Positions 46,709-58,971 of a stretch of DNA of 64,000 nt are shown here, piece after piece; the stretch's first letter is position 1, and the number at the start of each line of letters is the position of its first letter. The position numbers and the translations under genes are program-made. Source of the DNA: Aplectana chamaeleonis (taxonomy: Eukaryota; Nematoda; Chromadorea; Rhabditida; Cosmocercidae); contig JAPDOI010000133.1 in NCBI GenBank assembly GCA_029168955.1, forward strand, positions 559,001-623,000. The letters run 5' to 3'. The notes beneath the pieces are model-generated. The model did not search any database. It was not told the origin of the DNA and saw only the letters and a list, made by a program, of their open reading frames with translations.

Positions 46709-46790
46709 TTAGGGGTTGTTTACAGTTCCGGTGCGGCGAAAAGAAAGGCGATGCGGCGCGTATACATTCGCACCACCTCGCTCTCTAAAG

Positions 46791-47023
46791 GGTCGTTTAT
46801 ACTTCCGCCGCCGAGCGGCGCATCGAAGTTCAATCCTTTGATAATGACCGTGCCGCGCAGCGTGATCAGTGTTACACAAAGGTATTGCTTATACTTGCGC
46901 CGCGGCACAGTGCAAACCTATAATAGAAAAAAAAACCTATAATGAAACACGCGGCGCGGCACAAACAAAATGGTGGCATCGCACTTCGCCCCGCCGCTCG
47001 GTGGCGGAAGTATAAACGATCCC
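46791..47023. repeat. GTCGTTTATACTTCCGCCGC MITE, copy 2
   Basis: The same termini bound a longer interior that contains a second internal ATACTTGCGCCGCGGC motif, suggesting one element inserted into another. Confidence 0.75.
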
Positions 47024-47355
47024 TAAACGGGCCGAGCAGAGGCGGTGACGAACGATTCGGATTTGGGACTGAATCGAATGAATTTTAGAATAATACACTA
47101 GTAACACGAATATTCGCGTATTGAGGATTCGACTCACCCGGTAAACATTATTCTAATTTTTCAAATAATCTATTCATTCAGAAAGTTAGATTTATGTTTT
47201 TTTTTGAATATTCGAGAGTTAAATAATTCTTTTTTGTAATTATTCAATTCATTAGGAAATTTGAATTATTTGGATTAGTAAATATTCGATTCAATCGGGA
47301 ATTTGGATTATTCGGGCTTCCGAGTAGGTATTCGGTTTATTCGTGGAACTGAAGT

Positions 47356-47560
47356 ATGGTTAGGTCCGTGGCTTGTTTTCTCAAGAAAAAAAAACACTCA
47401 AATCTAACCCGTAGCTGGCTCGAGCGGTTTAAATCTTACTGGCGGCTGGCTGGTAACTAGTTACCAGCCAGCCGCCAGAGAGATTTCAACCGCCCGCGCC
47501 AGTCGCTGGTGGGATTCAGATGTTTTTTTGCGAGGAAACAAGCCACAGACCTAGTTAACC
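47356..47560. repeat. TTAGGTCCGTGGCTTG MITE, copy 2
   Basis: It starts GGTTAGGTCCGTGGCTTGTT and ends ACAAGCCACAGACCTAGTTA. The centre is the palindrome GGCGGCTGGCTGGTAACTAG with its complement. It is the most symmetric copy. Confidence 0.85.
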
Positions 47561-48941
47561 ATATATGATTTTACGATTTTCAGGGTTACGATATTCAAAT
47601 AACCAGTTTTTTCAGATATTTTAGATATCATTTTCAGATTTAGATGGCCAAACCCCGCGTTCGCCTAATATTTATTGTTTTTTTATGATATTCACTTTTA
47701 GAAATTGTAATCTTCTTTCTCAAATAAATATAGTGTACGCGCACGTTAAACTCGTTACGGGAAGCAGAAAAACCCAGCTGCTCACAACTTCACGAATTCA
47801 TCGAGCGCTGCCGCCACGCATACGCTTGCGCTGATTAAGGTCGCCCTCCAAAGTCACTGACCACAAGACTGTATGTATACGTATGTCTATCGAACAATGA
47901 AAAAAATCGCAATAATACAACATCCGAGAAATTCGGAAAGTTGGTAATCGAATATTTGGATTAACGTTTTTTTTTCTAAAAATCCGAATAAATACAATAA
48001 TTAATTTTTAAATATTCGAATACTCGATAGTCTTCGAATTTTTGACTTTTTAGACACTAGAATTATTCGATTACCCATCAATTTTACCTTAATCAGTCAT
48101 GTGGCTACATAAATAAAAAAAAAGAAAGTCCGGTTCTGTACAATGGTCAAATTTGAAGCTTCCTTAATTAAAAAAAAGCAAAAGCGAAAATTAAAACAAA
48201 ACAATTTTGAAACACAGCGAAAAATAACCCAACTTCTTTTCACGTTTCCGAATTTTCAAAAACAAACAAAAAATGTTCTCATAAATAGTATACCCTATTT
48301 ACCCACAAACTGACTTAAAACGGAAAAAGAGTGGAGTTTTAACTTTTCACAAAAAACAGATTCATATTTAAATCCAACGAGGCAACACCTGCAACCGCTC
48401 GCATTTTAGCTGCACAGGAACCGTGCAGCTCCTGCAACGGACAGTTTTGCTGTCTGGGCCTATCATTCTCTCGTCAAATGGATTTCTTTTCAATTCTCCC
48501 TCTCTCTCTCCTTTGTGTAAACTAGACATTCATTGATTCCATTCACAAATTTCATAATTGAATTCATTCAATAGGAAGTGAAGGTTTGTATAGTATTGTG
48601 TTAAAAGGTACCCTTAGAGAAGCCGCCATTTAATAAGGCAAGAAAAAACTTCATAAAAAACTGCTATGTCCTATTGATTCGCATTGGCACTCGTAAGTAC
48701 GCCTCGCTCACTGAGTACACATTTTTCTTTAAATTCGTTGAATCGATAGCTTTTTTGAAATGGGTTATCTTATACAATCTTTTTCGATTCAAAATAGTCA
48801 CATTATTCCACTTTTCGGTCTATTCAAAAAATCCTTCGAATTATTAGAGGCGCTGAAAGTGACTGGTAATTTTTTTAGTTTCTGAAAATTGTGGTAGTAG
48901 TTGACTAAAACCCTACCTGCGGCGTTGATTTCAAGCCTGAT

Positions 48942-50069
48942 AAGGTGGCATCTAGAGTTCTGCGAGCTGCGAGTTGCTCGCAGTGCGAGAGGTTGGGGGC
49001 GTGGCCTTGAAACTCTCGCAACTAGCTTACAGAGTCTGCGAGTTGCGGGCAGTGCGGGAACCTGAATCAGGGTTGCGCATGAGTCATTGCGTCATATTGA
49101 ATCAGGGAATGAGTGGCATTGGAGCGCGGTATTGTTTCGGGGCTATCTCATTCCGTTGCTGTCCTGCCGGGCGATGAAGTGAGCTTAAAAAATGCAAACA
49201 CAGGAAATTCGGATGGAGACGGGGCCTAAGGATATTGGAGCGATAAAAAATTGGGAAGTTTGAGCTCAGTAGCATTGCATAGAAGTTAAAATGAAAGTCT
49301 TTGAGCCTTTTTAGTAATGAGCGTCGTTTAAAATTACAACAAAACACAAGAAAATTTCAACTCCCATTTAACTAAAACTTCCATATAGGGTCACCCCGGA
49401 TATGACGTGAATTTTTTTCTTGGGAATTTTGACCTCCAGAAAGATAGACGGTACAAAAAAGCTCGACCGTGCTGTTTTGACGACAAAAGAAGAAAATACC
49501 ACCCTCAAAACAACAATCGCATATGTAGACAAAACAAACATGATATTTTGGAAATGCTTTTCCTTTCTTTGATAAGCATCACTTTCCGCACAAATGTTGT
49601 GTGTTGAAACTTCAAAAAAACCATGATTGAAAAGCAAAGCTGGATATAATCACGAGAAGAAACTAAAGAGAAACCTTCACAGGAAAGGAAACAGGAAGCA
49701 ATCATGAGTAAAGACAAAGAAAAACCAGCACAAAGTGTTTTGTTGGCAAAAGAAATGATGATTCAGGAATTACTCGCAGTGCGAGCTACGACAAAAATGG
49801 TCAGAAGTATTCTTCTCGCAGCTCGCAATGCGTGCGTGAAAATGGTCGCAGTGTCCTCGCAGTGCGAGAGGACTATGAAAGCCCTGTGCGAGAAGTTCGT
49901 CGCAGGGCGCTCGCACTGCGAGTTGCGTGCTCGCAGTGCGGCAACAACTATGAAAGCCCCCCCTACCATTTCGTCGCAAGACAGCTCGCATGCGAGGACG
50001 CTGCGAGCACGCAGCTATATGCTTATACGTGTCGCAACTCGCAGCTCGCAGAACTCTAGATGCCACCTA
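48942..50069. mobile_element. 1.1 kb TIR element with GCTCGCAGTGCGAG subrepeats
   Basis: A perfect 35-base terminal inverted repeat (AGGTGGCATCTAGAGTTCTG and following at 48943; complement ending at 50067) bounds the element. Near both ends short palindromes of CTCGCAGTGCGAG type are repeated. A 125-codon ORF at 49704-50081 reads through these subrepeats and is not a recognisable transposase. Confidence 0.8.
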
Positions 50070-50999
50070 ATCTCTTTCTGATTTCGGAGCTCGTGAAAAG
50101 CGAAAATGGGTATAGGGGTCATGATCAGTACCGGGCGATGCAAAAATTCGTATGCTTTCCAGAAACAAAAGAAAGTTGGCTGAAAACGCTGCAAACGCGT
50201 GGGCACTAAAATAATACAAGCTCAAAACAAAACATAAGATATTATTATTCAAGATTAGTGGGTGAAAATGAAAATAATATATGATATAACAAAGTTTCTA
50301 TCAAAAAATATCTTCCATTCTTGTCGATTCAGAAAAAAAATAGTCAAAGAATAATTCGTTCATGAGATAGTTTGAATATCGTTGGTCCTCTCAGACAACT
50401 TCATGGTAATGGCCGAACCAGGGTTGAGCCGGGTTTCGACTCGGCGCAACGGGAGGGGGCGTGAAACTTTTGGAAATTTTTGAAAAAAAAGGCAATATAG
50501 GGGGCTCATGAAATTTTCGGAGAAAAAAAAGGAATTCTAGAAAAAATTATTTTTTTTATTACCTCAAGTTTGAATTTTTTCCCAATTTTTCATTCCAAAA
50601 AAGCTAAAGCAATTTTCCTGTTCGAGTGAGGGGGATCGTAAATTTTTTTCAAATTCCTTCGAAATTTGGGTCAACAGGGGGGGTCTTAGCTCCATCGAGG
50701 TGGCGCAACGGCCCGCTCAATCCTGAGCCGAACAGCCCCTCTCAGTCACTCCCAGTCCCAACACAATAGCAATATGAGGTTGAAAGTGTGGCACCTGTTG
50801 CTATTGTCCCTAATTTTCGAATAATAGCAACAGCTTATGAGGTCTGGTCACAGCTGTTGGGTTCGTAGCCACAACTGTCTGGTTTCCGTTCGGCTAGTAG
50901 CGGCTCTAATACCCCCCCCATTTTCGACTATTATACAAGCAACTTGCTTCTGCTTATGCCTTCTCCTGCCCCGTATAAGTATCATCTACTCAGACCCTC

Positions 51000-51195
51000 G
51001 TAGTTGTGTTCCGCCATACTGGTGTTGCTTGTGCTTGTCTCGGGACAAATGCCAGATGTTTCGGGTAAAACAAAGGGTGCTCCGAAAAAACCAGACGTCA
51101 AAAAAAAAACGCTGAAGAACGATGTCTCGGACTATACGACTGACGTTCTGGGGAAACGAATCCGGCCTCTAAACGGCAGGAGGACCGATGCCTAA
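51000..51195. repeat. Dispersed repeat related to 39840-40130
   Basis: It shares GTAGTTGTGTTCCGCCA, GTCTCGGGACAAATGCCAG and TTTCGGGTAAA blocks with the complement of the app-1 intron 13 repeat. A 63-codon ORF here (51004-51195) with an apparent signal sequence is therefore treated as repeat, not gene. Confidence 0.6.
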
Positions 51196-51883
51196 CTTCC
51201 AGGATCTTTAATAGTGCTGGAGGGTGATTTTGACCGTGAGGCACGAGGGCCTTGTCTGCGGACCATGTCATGTTTTCAGTTCGGGTACTTACGAGTTTTT
51301 TGTCCGGCTATTAGGTACTCGAACTCAAATCTTTTTTTTAGCTTTCAGCCGAACAGCGTTTGCGAGAATAGCGACAGTAGTAGCCATAAAATTGGGGAAT
51401 TTCTGGAAGTGGCCGAACATCCACGGGTTACTATTGCTATTCTGTTCGACTACTAGCGCAAGATTGTCTGAGTTTTTCAGAGAAGCCGCATTGACAAGCT
51501 GTCCGCTCCTTCAAAACTGCTTAAAATTGTGAAATTCGATGAATTACCCGAGGCATATCTTGTTGGCTTGGAGTAAAAATAATTGTAGTGTACTATCATA
51601 CATCCTATACTCCAGCTCGAAATTACCCTGGGTAAGCCCTGTTCATGCTGCCAATTTGCTACCCTTACCCCAAACTTTGATCCTTGCTCTGGTGGGAAAA
51701 GATGTGTTTTAAGGGGCTGGCTTCGCGGCGAAGTTATTCCTGCTCCTCATTTTCAGTTCCTGAAAAACCTTAGCTTGAAGACGCAGCGAACCCTGTTGTA
51801 CTTGTTTGGGATAGTACAGGTGAAAAACGTGCCAGTTCACGCAAAAAAAAATGTGCGGGAACTGGTGTTGCGTCTGGGTAAGG

Positions 51884-52154
51884 CGTCGTTTATACTTTCG
51901 GTGCCGAGCAGCGCGGCGAAGTGCAGTCCTAGAGTATCGATCGTGGCGCGCGGCCTGGTCAATATTAGGCGTCACTTATACTTCCGCCTCAGAGCGGTGC
52001 GGCACGAGGCATTTTTGTAATATTGATCATGCGGCGTGATTCGATAGATGTTATAGGATTGCACTTCGCCGCCCACTCGGGGGCGGAAGTATAAACGACG
52101 TCTCACAGAAGTGCACTGTGCCGCGCTGTTCTACGGCGGTAGTATAAACGACAC
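51884..52154. repeat. Nested GTCGTTTATACTTCCGCC MITEs
   Basis: An outer pair (GCGTCGTTTATACTTTCGG... and ...GTAGTATAAACGACAC) encloses an inner pair (GCGTCACTTATACTTCCGCC and GGCGGAAGTATAAACGACG). It looks like one copy inserted into another immediately upstream of the apm-1 gene. Confidence 0.75.
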
Positions 52155-52310
52155 TTAAAATACGTTGACATTTCAACCTTTGTGTTCTGAGTGTTCCCGA
52201 ATGCTTTAGTATGCGTTTTGTCGCTTAACAGTTGTTCTAAGCCAGTGTTTTTAGGAGCGCTTCAGTTCAAAATGAATTATTGCTGATAGGTTACCCGCCT
52301 CGGAACCAAA

Positions 52311-52319
52311 GTAAGTATG
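52311..52319 (+). promoter_or_regulatory. Start codon embedded in a donor-like GTAAGTATG
   Basis: The apm-1 ATG (52317-52319) overlaps a perfect nematode 5' splice consensus GTAAGT. Upstream lies a TTTTTAG acceptor at about 52254 and a tiny uORF ATG AAT TAT TGC TGA at 52272. If the donor were used, the start codon would be removed. Confidence 0.6.
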
Positions 52320-55300
52320 TCGTCGTCGGCGATTTTCATCCTCGATCTCAAAGGAAAGGTGATTTTTCCAAAGGTTTTGATCAAATATTTGAATTGTATA
52401 TTCTTTTAGAGTAAATTTACATCTGCAAATTTTCTATTTTTCAGACCATCATCTCCCGAAATTACCGTGGGGATGTCGATATGGGTATTATCGACAGATT
52501 CCTTCCCATGCTGATGGATCGGGAGGAGGAAGGACTCGCTTGTCCAGTGATATCAAATCAAGATGCTACCTTCGTCTACGTAAAACACAATAATATATAC
52601 CGTGAGTGTCAATTTTATAAGCGTTCATTTGTGGGGTACTAGAAGACGTCCAAGTTTTTAATGACGAGATTGATAAAGGTTATTTTTACACTTTCATCGC
52701 TGATCGCCGCGATGGCATGTTTCGAATACAGATCGACGTGCGATGCGGTCTCGATCGATGCTCGTGGTTATCATCCCGTCGCATCGCGTGTTGATCGAAA
52801 TCTGAAAGAGGCCTAGAGTCTAATTTTTGCGTTCTTCGCGGCACTTTTTTTTCGTAATTTTCGTGGTCTTTGGGTTTGGAATCGTAACCCATGTACTTCC
52901 TTAGAAGGGCAACGTTTTGGTATGAAACAATCATATTTTTAGGGAATTGGTGAGATTGTCTTTTCATCAAAAAGTTTTCAGTTGTATCGACATGTCGTTC
53001 AAATGTCAATGTGGCGCTCGTGCTCTCGTTTCTTTTCAAGTGTGTTGAGGTTTGTCCCGTTTTTATTTTCATTTTTTACAGCATATCTTGAAACAAAAGC
53101 AGGTTTTGCTTCTTTCATCAAGCATTCTTGTCGAAAGACTTGAAAGGACAGTTTCATGGATGTTTCAAGCCGGTAAATCACTTACTTCTGAAGCCGTGTG
53201 GGCTCAAGCGGTCACAACTGGGCGTTACGACTTGTGGAGAGTAACGAAGCCAAAATTGCGCTGAAATTGAGCGTGTGTATGCAAAAAATATTTTTTTGTC
53301 TGCGGTTTAATGACTGCAGGGCATATTTTGCGCTAGAGATTGTTTTTTTGCTCGACTCTTATCAATATTTGGCTACAGTTACTTTTGAATTTTGGGAGTT
53401 CAAATCATCTTATACCCAGAAGTATAGTTAAGTCCGTGGCTTGTTTCCTCAAGAAAAAACCATTTAAATCTCACCCGCCGCTGGAGCGGCTGTCGCGTGC
53501 GCCGGCCCACCATACCGCCAGCCGCCTGTGATATTTAAACAGCTCGCGCCTGCTGCGGGATAGATTTAAATGCTTTTTCTTGAGGAAACAAGCCACGGAC
53601 CTAACTGTATATGAGTGTTGGGTCTGAAAACACGGGGTCTCTGATTGCTCACGTATCTTTTCGAGAAGAATGTTATCTGATCGTTGAAAAAGAACTCGGT
53701 ATTAGTTTTGACACAAACATGCTATTTTTAGATGCTGACAAACGTTTCTTCTTTCTCACTAGTCGTCCTGATATTTTTCTTCCAGGGGGGACCGATTTGC
53801 GTAGAAAAGGGGACTGACAGGGTGGTTATTTTTGAGTGAACTGCGGTGATATTACCGTTCCCACTTCACTCCTAAATGGAGAATTTTGGAACGAAATCAT
53901 TAATATCCAAGGCCACGGGGTGACCTTCTTTTGAAGTATCGTAAATCGAGTGAAAAGCGGTACAAGAATGCGCTCATTGCTTCCTTCGAAACACGGAATG
54001 CCAAAGTTTCAGGACCTGTGGGTGTCGAAACACGAAGTTCTCATTCCAGTTGTGAAGCTGGTAATTTATTGAAGATTCGCCACGTTTCGTGCCTCGAAGC
54101 GTTTGTTTCTGCACAATTATAGACCCAAAATAGGTTCCTTCTGGAGTTTCCAGAGGTAAGGAAGGGAGAAAGGACGACAAAAAAGGGAGCGGAAAGTGAA
54201 CGAATATCGCGTAGATCAGCCGAGTCACCAAATTGGCCCGCTTTAAAGTAGAAGAGTTGTTCATCCAGAAAAATAGTTGTAGACGTGCTATAAATACTTT
54301 CTACGTCGAAGGATTTTGACATCCAAACATGCGCATTCTAAAAAAAACTTTTGCTCGAAGAAACAGATTGTGAAATATCTGAATTGCTACGTTTTCTAGG
54401 TCTTTGCTGAGTACTTCAAAGATGTGGAGGAGGAGTCTGTGCGCGACAATTTTGTTGTAATTTATGAGCTCCTTGACGAAATGATGGATTTTGGCTTTCC
54501 GCAAACCACTGAGGGCAGAATTCTGCAGGAGTGAGATATGGTTTTGGTTTTTTTTTTCAGTAGCATTTTGAAGTTCGAAAATTGTATTTGCATAGGTTTA
54601 TTACGCAAGAAGGTCACAAATTGGAGGCCGCCCCGAGGCCTCCTATGGCCGTCACCAACGCGGTTTCATGGAGATCAGAGGGAATCAAGTACAGAAAGAA
54701 TGAGGTGTTCCTGGATGTGATCGAGAGCGTTAACATGCTTGTAGGTTCCTTTGAATTTTTTTGTTCGTGGAGCTAAATTAGATTTTTTTTTAAGAATTTA
54801 TTTAGTCTGAGCTTGGTAGACATGTATATGTAGTTAGGGTCGTGGTTTATTTCTTCAAGAAAAAATCTTTAAATCTCACCCGCGGCTGACCCGGTGGTCG
54901 CGTGCGCCGGCCTGCTAGTCGATTCAGAGCGTAGCTGATCAGCTTATCATACCGCCAGCCGTCTGTGAGGTTTAAACTGCACTCGCCAGCCGCGGGTGAG
55001 ATTCAAATGATTTTTCTTGAGGAAGTAAGCCACGGACCTAACTGTATTTCTGACTCTGAACGAATTATTGTAATTTTACCGGTGTTTTTCAAGTAATTTC
55101 CCCTCTAGGCGAACGCCAATGGGACTGTGCTGCAAAGCGAAATCGTTGGGTGCGTGAAAATGCGGGTCTATCTAACAGGAATGCCTGAATTGCGACTTGG
55201 GCTCAATGACAAAGTGCTGTTTGAGGGCAGTGGACGTGAGTTGGAATCTCTCGAATTTGTTCTTTATTCTGTATCCTTTGTTTAATGCCATCTGTGCAGA

Positions 55301-58300
55301 CAGACATCAGTGCCAAGTGCACTTGTCGCGATCCTCTCATACTTCCCCATCCGATCGGACCAATTTTCGTTCTCTAGAAAGTCCATTAATATGTCTATGA
55401 ATTTTCTGGGGCTTATCTATTCTGTATTTTCTTGTATTTTTTTTTAAATTTTGTGTCGCTCTGTTTAGAAAAAAGTGGTTTCTTCTTCTCCTTTGCAGCC
55501 ACATCGAGGGTTCAGTCCAGTGTCAAGCGAGGTCTCGAAATTTCGCGGCGGGGGATGGGGGGGGGTGCGAAATTTTTGGCCCGAAGATGAAGGTTAGCGG
55601 GGGTGGATCGCAAAAATTTTGAACAAAAATTACAGTTTTGTGAAGATATCCCAAAAATTCTCGATATTTCTGGTCGTCAAAGGGAAGGATTGGAGCATTT
55701 TAGTTTTACGCGCTTAAGCCCGACTACTGAACGGGTTTTCGACGTCTGACAGTTTAAAGGCATCGTCCACGATGAAAACCGAATTTAGGTTTATGCGTTC
55801 ATTCGGACTAGTGGGCCATGACAATGTCACTCAGAAAGTTTGGAGTTACAAAACGGTCTCTGATTGAAGATTCGCTTACCTCAAATTGGCTTCCTGGGTT
55901 TGGGGGGCAGGCCTTGGGGTCGATCCGTTGTTACAAGGAACAAAGCTCCTGGGTTGCTGACGGCGGGCGTGCCTTGACGCGTCGTAGGGCGCAATACATA
56001 CGCCAGTCAATTTCGAATTCGGCATCGATCGAAAGCAGCCGGCAGCACTGGACGCAGCAGGTGGGTAGCCCATTTTAATTCAGCTGAAGTCTTAGTTGAG
56101 CGGCATCCTCGGTGAATTGCTTCCAACGCTGCGCCAAGGAACGAAGCGTAAAACTGTTCCTTGCATTCTCTGCGCAACTATCCCAAGTTGATGCCGGCGC
56201 GAAATTCAAATTTGCTATGAACTTTCTAAAAATGGGTTTTTCTCAAAAAGTCGACGTTTTTGAGGGGGCGTTTTGCTACCGTTAGTCACTATAGGGATAG
56301 TACAACACGAAAACATCAAAAACCCAAATATGGTTTTCATCGTGTACGATGCCTTTAAGTAATCAGATATAAACTGCCCAGAAAACGCCCTGGGGATGGG
56401 GGTTGCTCCGATTTTGAAAAATTGAGCAACGTGCCGCTTGATCCCCTGGTTCAGTGCTAGGAGGAGAAACTGGGCGACCAGTAGTGGATTCGTCCATAGA
56501 TCCATTGTGGTCAGCGTGGTAGTTCTCTCCAGACAGTTGAACAAATGTGCGGTGTTATGGCCGATGGAACCGCAGTCCGGACAAACATCAGGATGGCTGC
56601 TGTCAGTCTTGCTGAAGTAGGACATGAGCATTGTAGAGTGACCGCAGTGATGCGAGTGTGCATTTAGCCCTTCTTCCGAGTAGAGTCTCGGATATGCAGA
56701 CTGGGAGCGGTACTTCTCCTAGTATAAGAGCCACCGCCGCCTTCTCAAGATGACACCGTACGAAGTTGGTGTGATCCTCGCGCAGAAGACGGAGTCGTTC
56801 TTGCTGTGGGTCGTGTCATCTTTATAAGTTGACTTTTCTTGGAGCATCGGCAACAGGCTTTCTTTTACCTTTATCTCTCTCTCTAACGGGGTTAAGTACT
56901 CTCCAAGATGGGTGCTTTGGTCCTTCTTGGAGAGTGCTTAACCCCGCTAGAGAGAGCCAAAAGAAAGCCTTTCGCCGATGCTCCAAGCAAAGTCAACTTG
57001 TAAAGATGACAGGACTCGTAGCAAGAACGACTCCGTCTTCTTGTGAAAGGAGCGCACCAAGTTCGTACGGTGTCATTTTAAGAAGGCGGCGGTAAATCCT
57101 ATACTAGTAGAAGTACCGCCCCCAGTCCGCACATCCGAGAATCAACTCGGAAGATGGGCTAGATGCACACTCGAATCGCTGCGCTGCGGTCACTCTACAA
57201 TGCTCATTGACAGATTGACAGTAGCAAATCTGATGTTTGTCCGGACTGCAGTTCCATCGGCCATAACACCGCACATTTATTTAACTGTCCGGAGACACCA
57301 ACCACGCTGACCACAATGGAGCTATGGACGAATCCAGTACTGGTCGCCCAGTTCCTTCGTCTATGACAAAACCCTCGATGTGGCTGCAAAGAAGAAGAAG
57401 AACGGGTGTTTTGGTTGTTCAATAATATTGCTATGGAATTGTTGGGCTTGGAGCTAACAGAGCTCCCTCACTGGTAATAGACGGGTTCCGGCATGCAGAT
57501 GCTCGACTGGGGAACTCTTTGCACATCCGGAGGCAATGCGAAGAGCGGCATACTGTACGCGTTGCATCTTAGTTCAAGAGAATTCTAAAATTAGATGCCG
57601 CCATGGTTTCCATGGTGGATAGCAGTATCTGCTTGGCCCTGTAATGCAGATCTATCCGAAACTATTCTAATTCATATTCTATTCTATTCGGGCACAACTA
57701 TAGTTTTCCTTGTAGGTGGTTTTAGATCCGAGAAAACTTTAAGATTGTTTTCATTATGGGTGTAATGCGGTAAACAAAATGCAGTCGGTCCGAAAAAAAA
57801 ATCAGTGAAATTCGTTCTTGGTTGACCCAGATTTCGTTGAGATGAGAAATGATATTTGGTTTATAGGCGGGAAGAGTAAATCAGTGGAATTGGAGGATGT
57901 GAAATTTCACCAATGCGTTCGGCTGTCAAGGTTTGACAATGACCGAACGATTTCGTTCATTCCACCGGATGGGGCGTTTGAATTGATGAGTTATCGCCTG
58001 ACGACGGTTGTGAAGCCTCTTATATGGATTGAGACGAACATCGAAAGGCATTCACACTCGCGTGTGGAGTTCATGATCAAGGTAATGCGTCTTTTGAAAA
58101 TATTGCCTCGTAAATATAAATTTTATTTGAAAAAGTTTCTAGGCCAAATCTCAGTTTAAACGTCGTTCTACTGCGAATAATGTGGAAATAATCATTCCTG
58201 TGCCGTCGGATGCAGATTCGCCCAAGTTCAAGACTAGTATTGGATCTGTACGGTATGCCCCGGAACAGAGCGCGTTTGTGTGGACGATCAAGAGTTTTCC

Positions 58301-58653
58301 TGGTAAGTGGTAGCCCATTCTGTTTTAAAAATGCAGCTTTTGGTAGATTCATCTATATGTATGTTGTTTAGGTGGAAAAGAATATCTTCTGAGTGCGCAT
58401 TTCTCGCTGCCGTCTGTGGTTGGCGAGGAGGTGGAGGGAAGACCGCCAATTAAAGTCAAGTTTGAGATCCCGTACTTCACAACGTCGGGAATTCAGGTAT
58501 CAAGGACAAGGTGCAGACTTTATTCAGGTTTTCGTTTAAATGTCGTCTTTTCAGGTGCGGTACTTGAAAATCATTGAGAAGAGCGGCTACCAAGCTCTTC
58601 CATGGGTGCGATACATCACTCAGAATGGCGAATATCAGATGCGAATGAAGTAG
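52317..58653 (+). CDS. apm-1: AP-1 clathrin adaptor medium (mu1) subunit
   Basis: Ten exons: 52317-52358, 52445-52601, 52982-53049, 54400-54530, 54596-54740, 55109-55235, 57867-58081, 58143-58302, 58372-58496 and 58555-58653. They total 1269 bases and give 422 aa, the standard mu1 length. It is a subunit of the AP-1 complex at the trans-Golgi and endosomes that selects tyrosine-motif cargo. The N-terminal longin-like part (residues 1-140) starts [13 protein letters not shown]. The mu-homology domain begins near [15 protein letters not shown]. Its cargo pocket residues are present as D173 (FLDVIE), W407 and R409 (LPWVRYI). The 68-base exon 3 encodes [19 protein letters not shown], resembling apm-1 rather than unc-101, whose equivalent is SKKNAN-like; the paralogue choice rests on recollection of those families. 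Intron 6 (55236-57866) carries an inverted retroelement remnant. Confidence 0.95.
53423..53610. repeat. TTAGGTCCGTGGCTTG MITE, copy 3 (apm-1 intron 3)
   Basis: It begins TAGTTAAGTCCGTGGCTTGT and ends ACAAGCCACGGACCTAACTG. The interior has CTGGAGCGGCTGTCGCGTGC. TA borders are visible. Confidence 0.85.
54831..55046. repeat. TTAGG..CGTGG MITE, copy 4 (apm-1 intron 5)
   Basis: It begins TAGTTAGGGTCGTGGTTTAT and ends AAGCCACGGACCTAACTGTA. The interior is close to copies 1 and 5 (CTAGTCGATTCAGAGCGTAG). Confidence 0.85.
56370..56770 (-). pseudogene. 3' fragment of a jockey/RTE-like non-LTR retrotransposon (- strand arm)
   Basis: On the - strand the reading frame has the C-terminal knuckle [17 protein letters not shown] followed by [19 protein letters not shown]. 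That arrangement is typical of the end of non-LTR reverse transcriptase polyproteins. Only the terminal part is present and it is truncated upstream by the palindrome centre. Confidence 0.7.
56450..57370. repeat. Large palindrome of two inverted retrotransposon 3' fragments in apm-1 intron 6
   Basis: Arms of roughly 430-460 bases (about 56450-56910 and 56935-57370) are reverse complements. They meet at a short centre containing AGTACTCTCCAAGATGG and CTTCTTGGAGAGTGCTTA. Intron-located inverted copies can fold in the transcript. Confidence 0.8.
57100..57370 (+). pseudogene. 3' fragment of the same non-LTR retrotransposon (+ strand arm)
   Basis: The + strand reads [17 protein letters not shown] then [21 protein letters not shown] before a stop. 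It matches the - strand arm at 56370-56770 with a glycine-to-serine change in the knuckle. Confidence 0.7.
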
Positions 58654-58971
58654 CACTCTCTGGAGGCGTGTTTTTTCTCTCAGATTTAGTTCCATAGTTT
58701 TATTCTGTGTCAGCATTGCTTGTTTTCTTCAAATTTCATATTTATCGATTCATAATCCTACTTTCAACACGGTGCACTCTACGATCTTGATCGCATAATT
58801 GCAGAGATTTCAAATTTTTCATTTTGTTTCATAAGCTCTCATTCTTTGAATACCATTTCTGTCTGCTACGCCGCTATTTGCATGTATATCGATTTATCGA
58901 TTTTTCTTGGGATGGTTTTATGCATCTGGAGTTAGAACCCTGGACGACCCAGATGGATTTTCTGAGCTTTA

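Larger units (their letters stand above)
45962..52316. other. 6.3 kb intergenic region between app-1 and apm-1 rich in MITEs
   Basis: No supported gene is present. Named elements inside are listed separately. AT-rich stretches with repeated TATTCGA/ATTCGAAT words lie at 46130-46210, 47090-47345 and 47930-48070. A T/A-rich stretch with runs of A lies at 48110-48360. The divergently placed genes must have their promoters at the two ends. Confidence 0.45.

Noticed and set aside
49704..50081. 125-codon ORF in the 1.1 kb TIR element
   Set aside because: Most of it reads through CTCGCAGTGCGAG subrepeats, and it overlaps several other frames open for the same reason.
51004..51195. 63-codon ORF with a signal-peptide-like start
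   Set aside because: The sequence belongs to a dispersed repeat also found at 39840-40130, where no equivalent ORF is kept.
52602..54399. A suspected missing exon in the AP-1 mu gene
   Set aside because: Phase mismatch first suggested loss, but a 68-base exon at 52982-53049 with good splice sites restores the frame and the full 422 residues.
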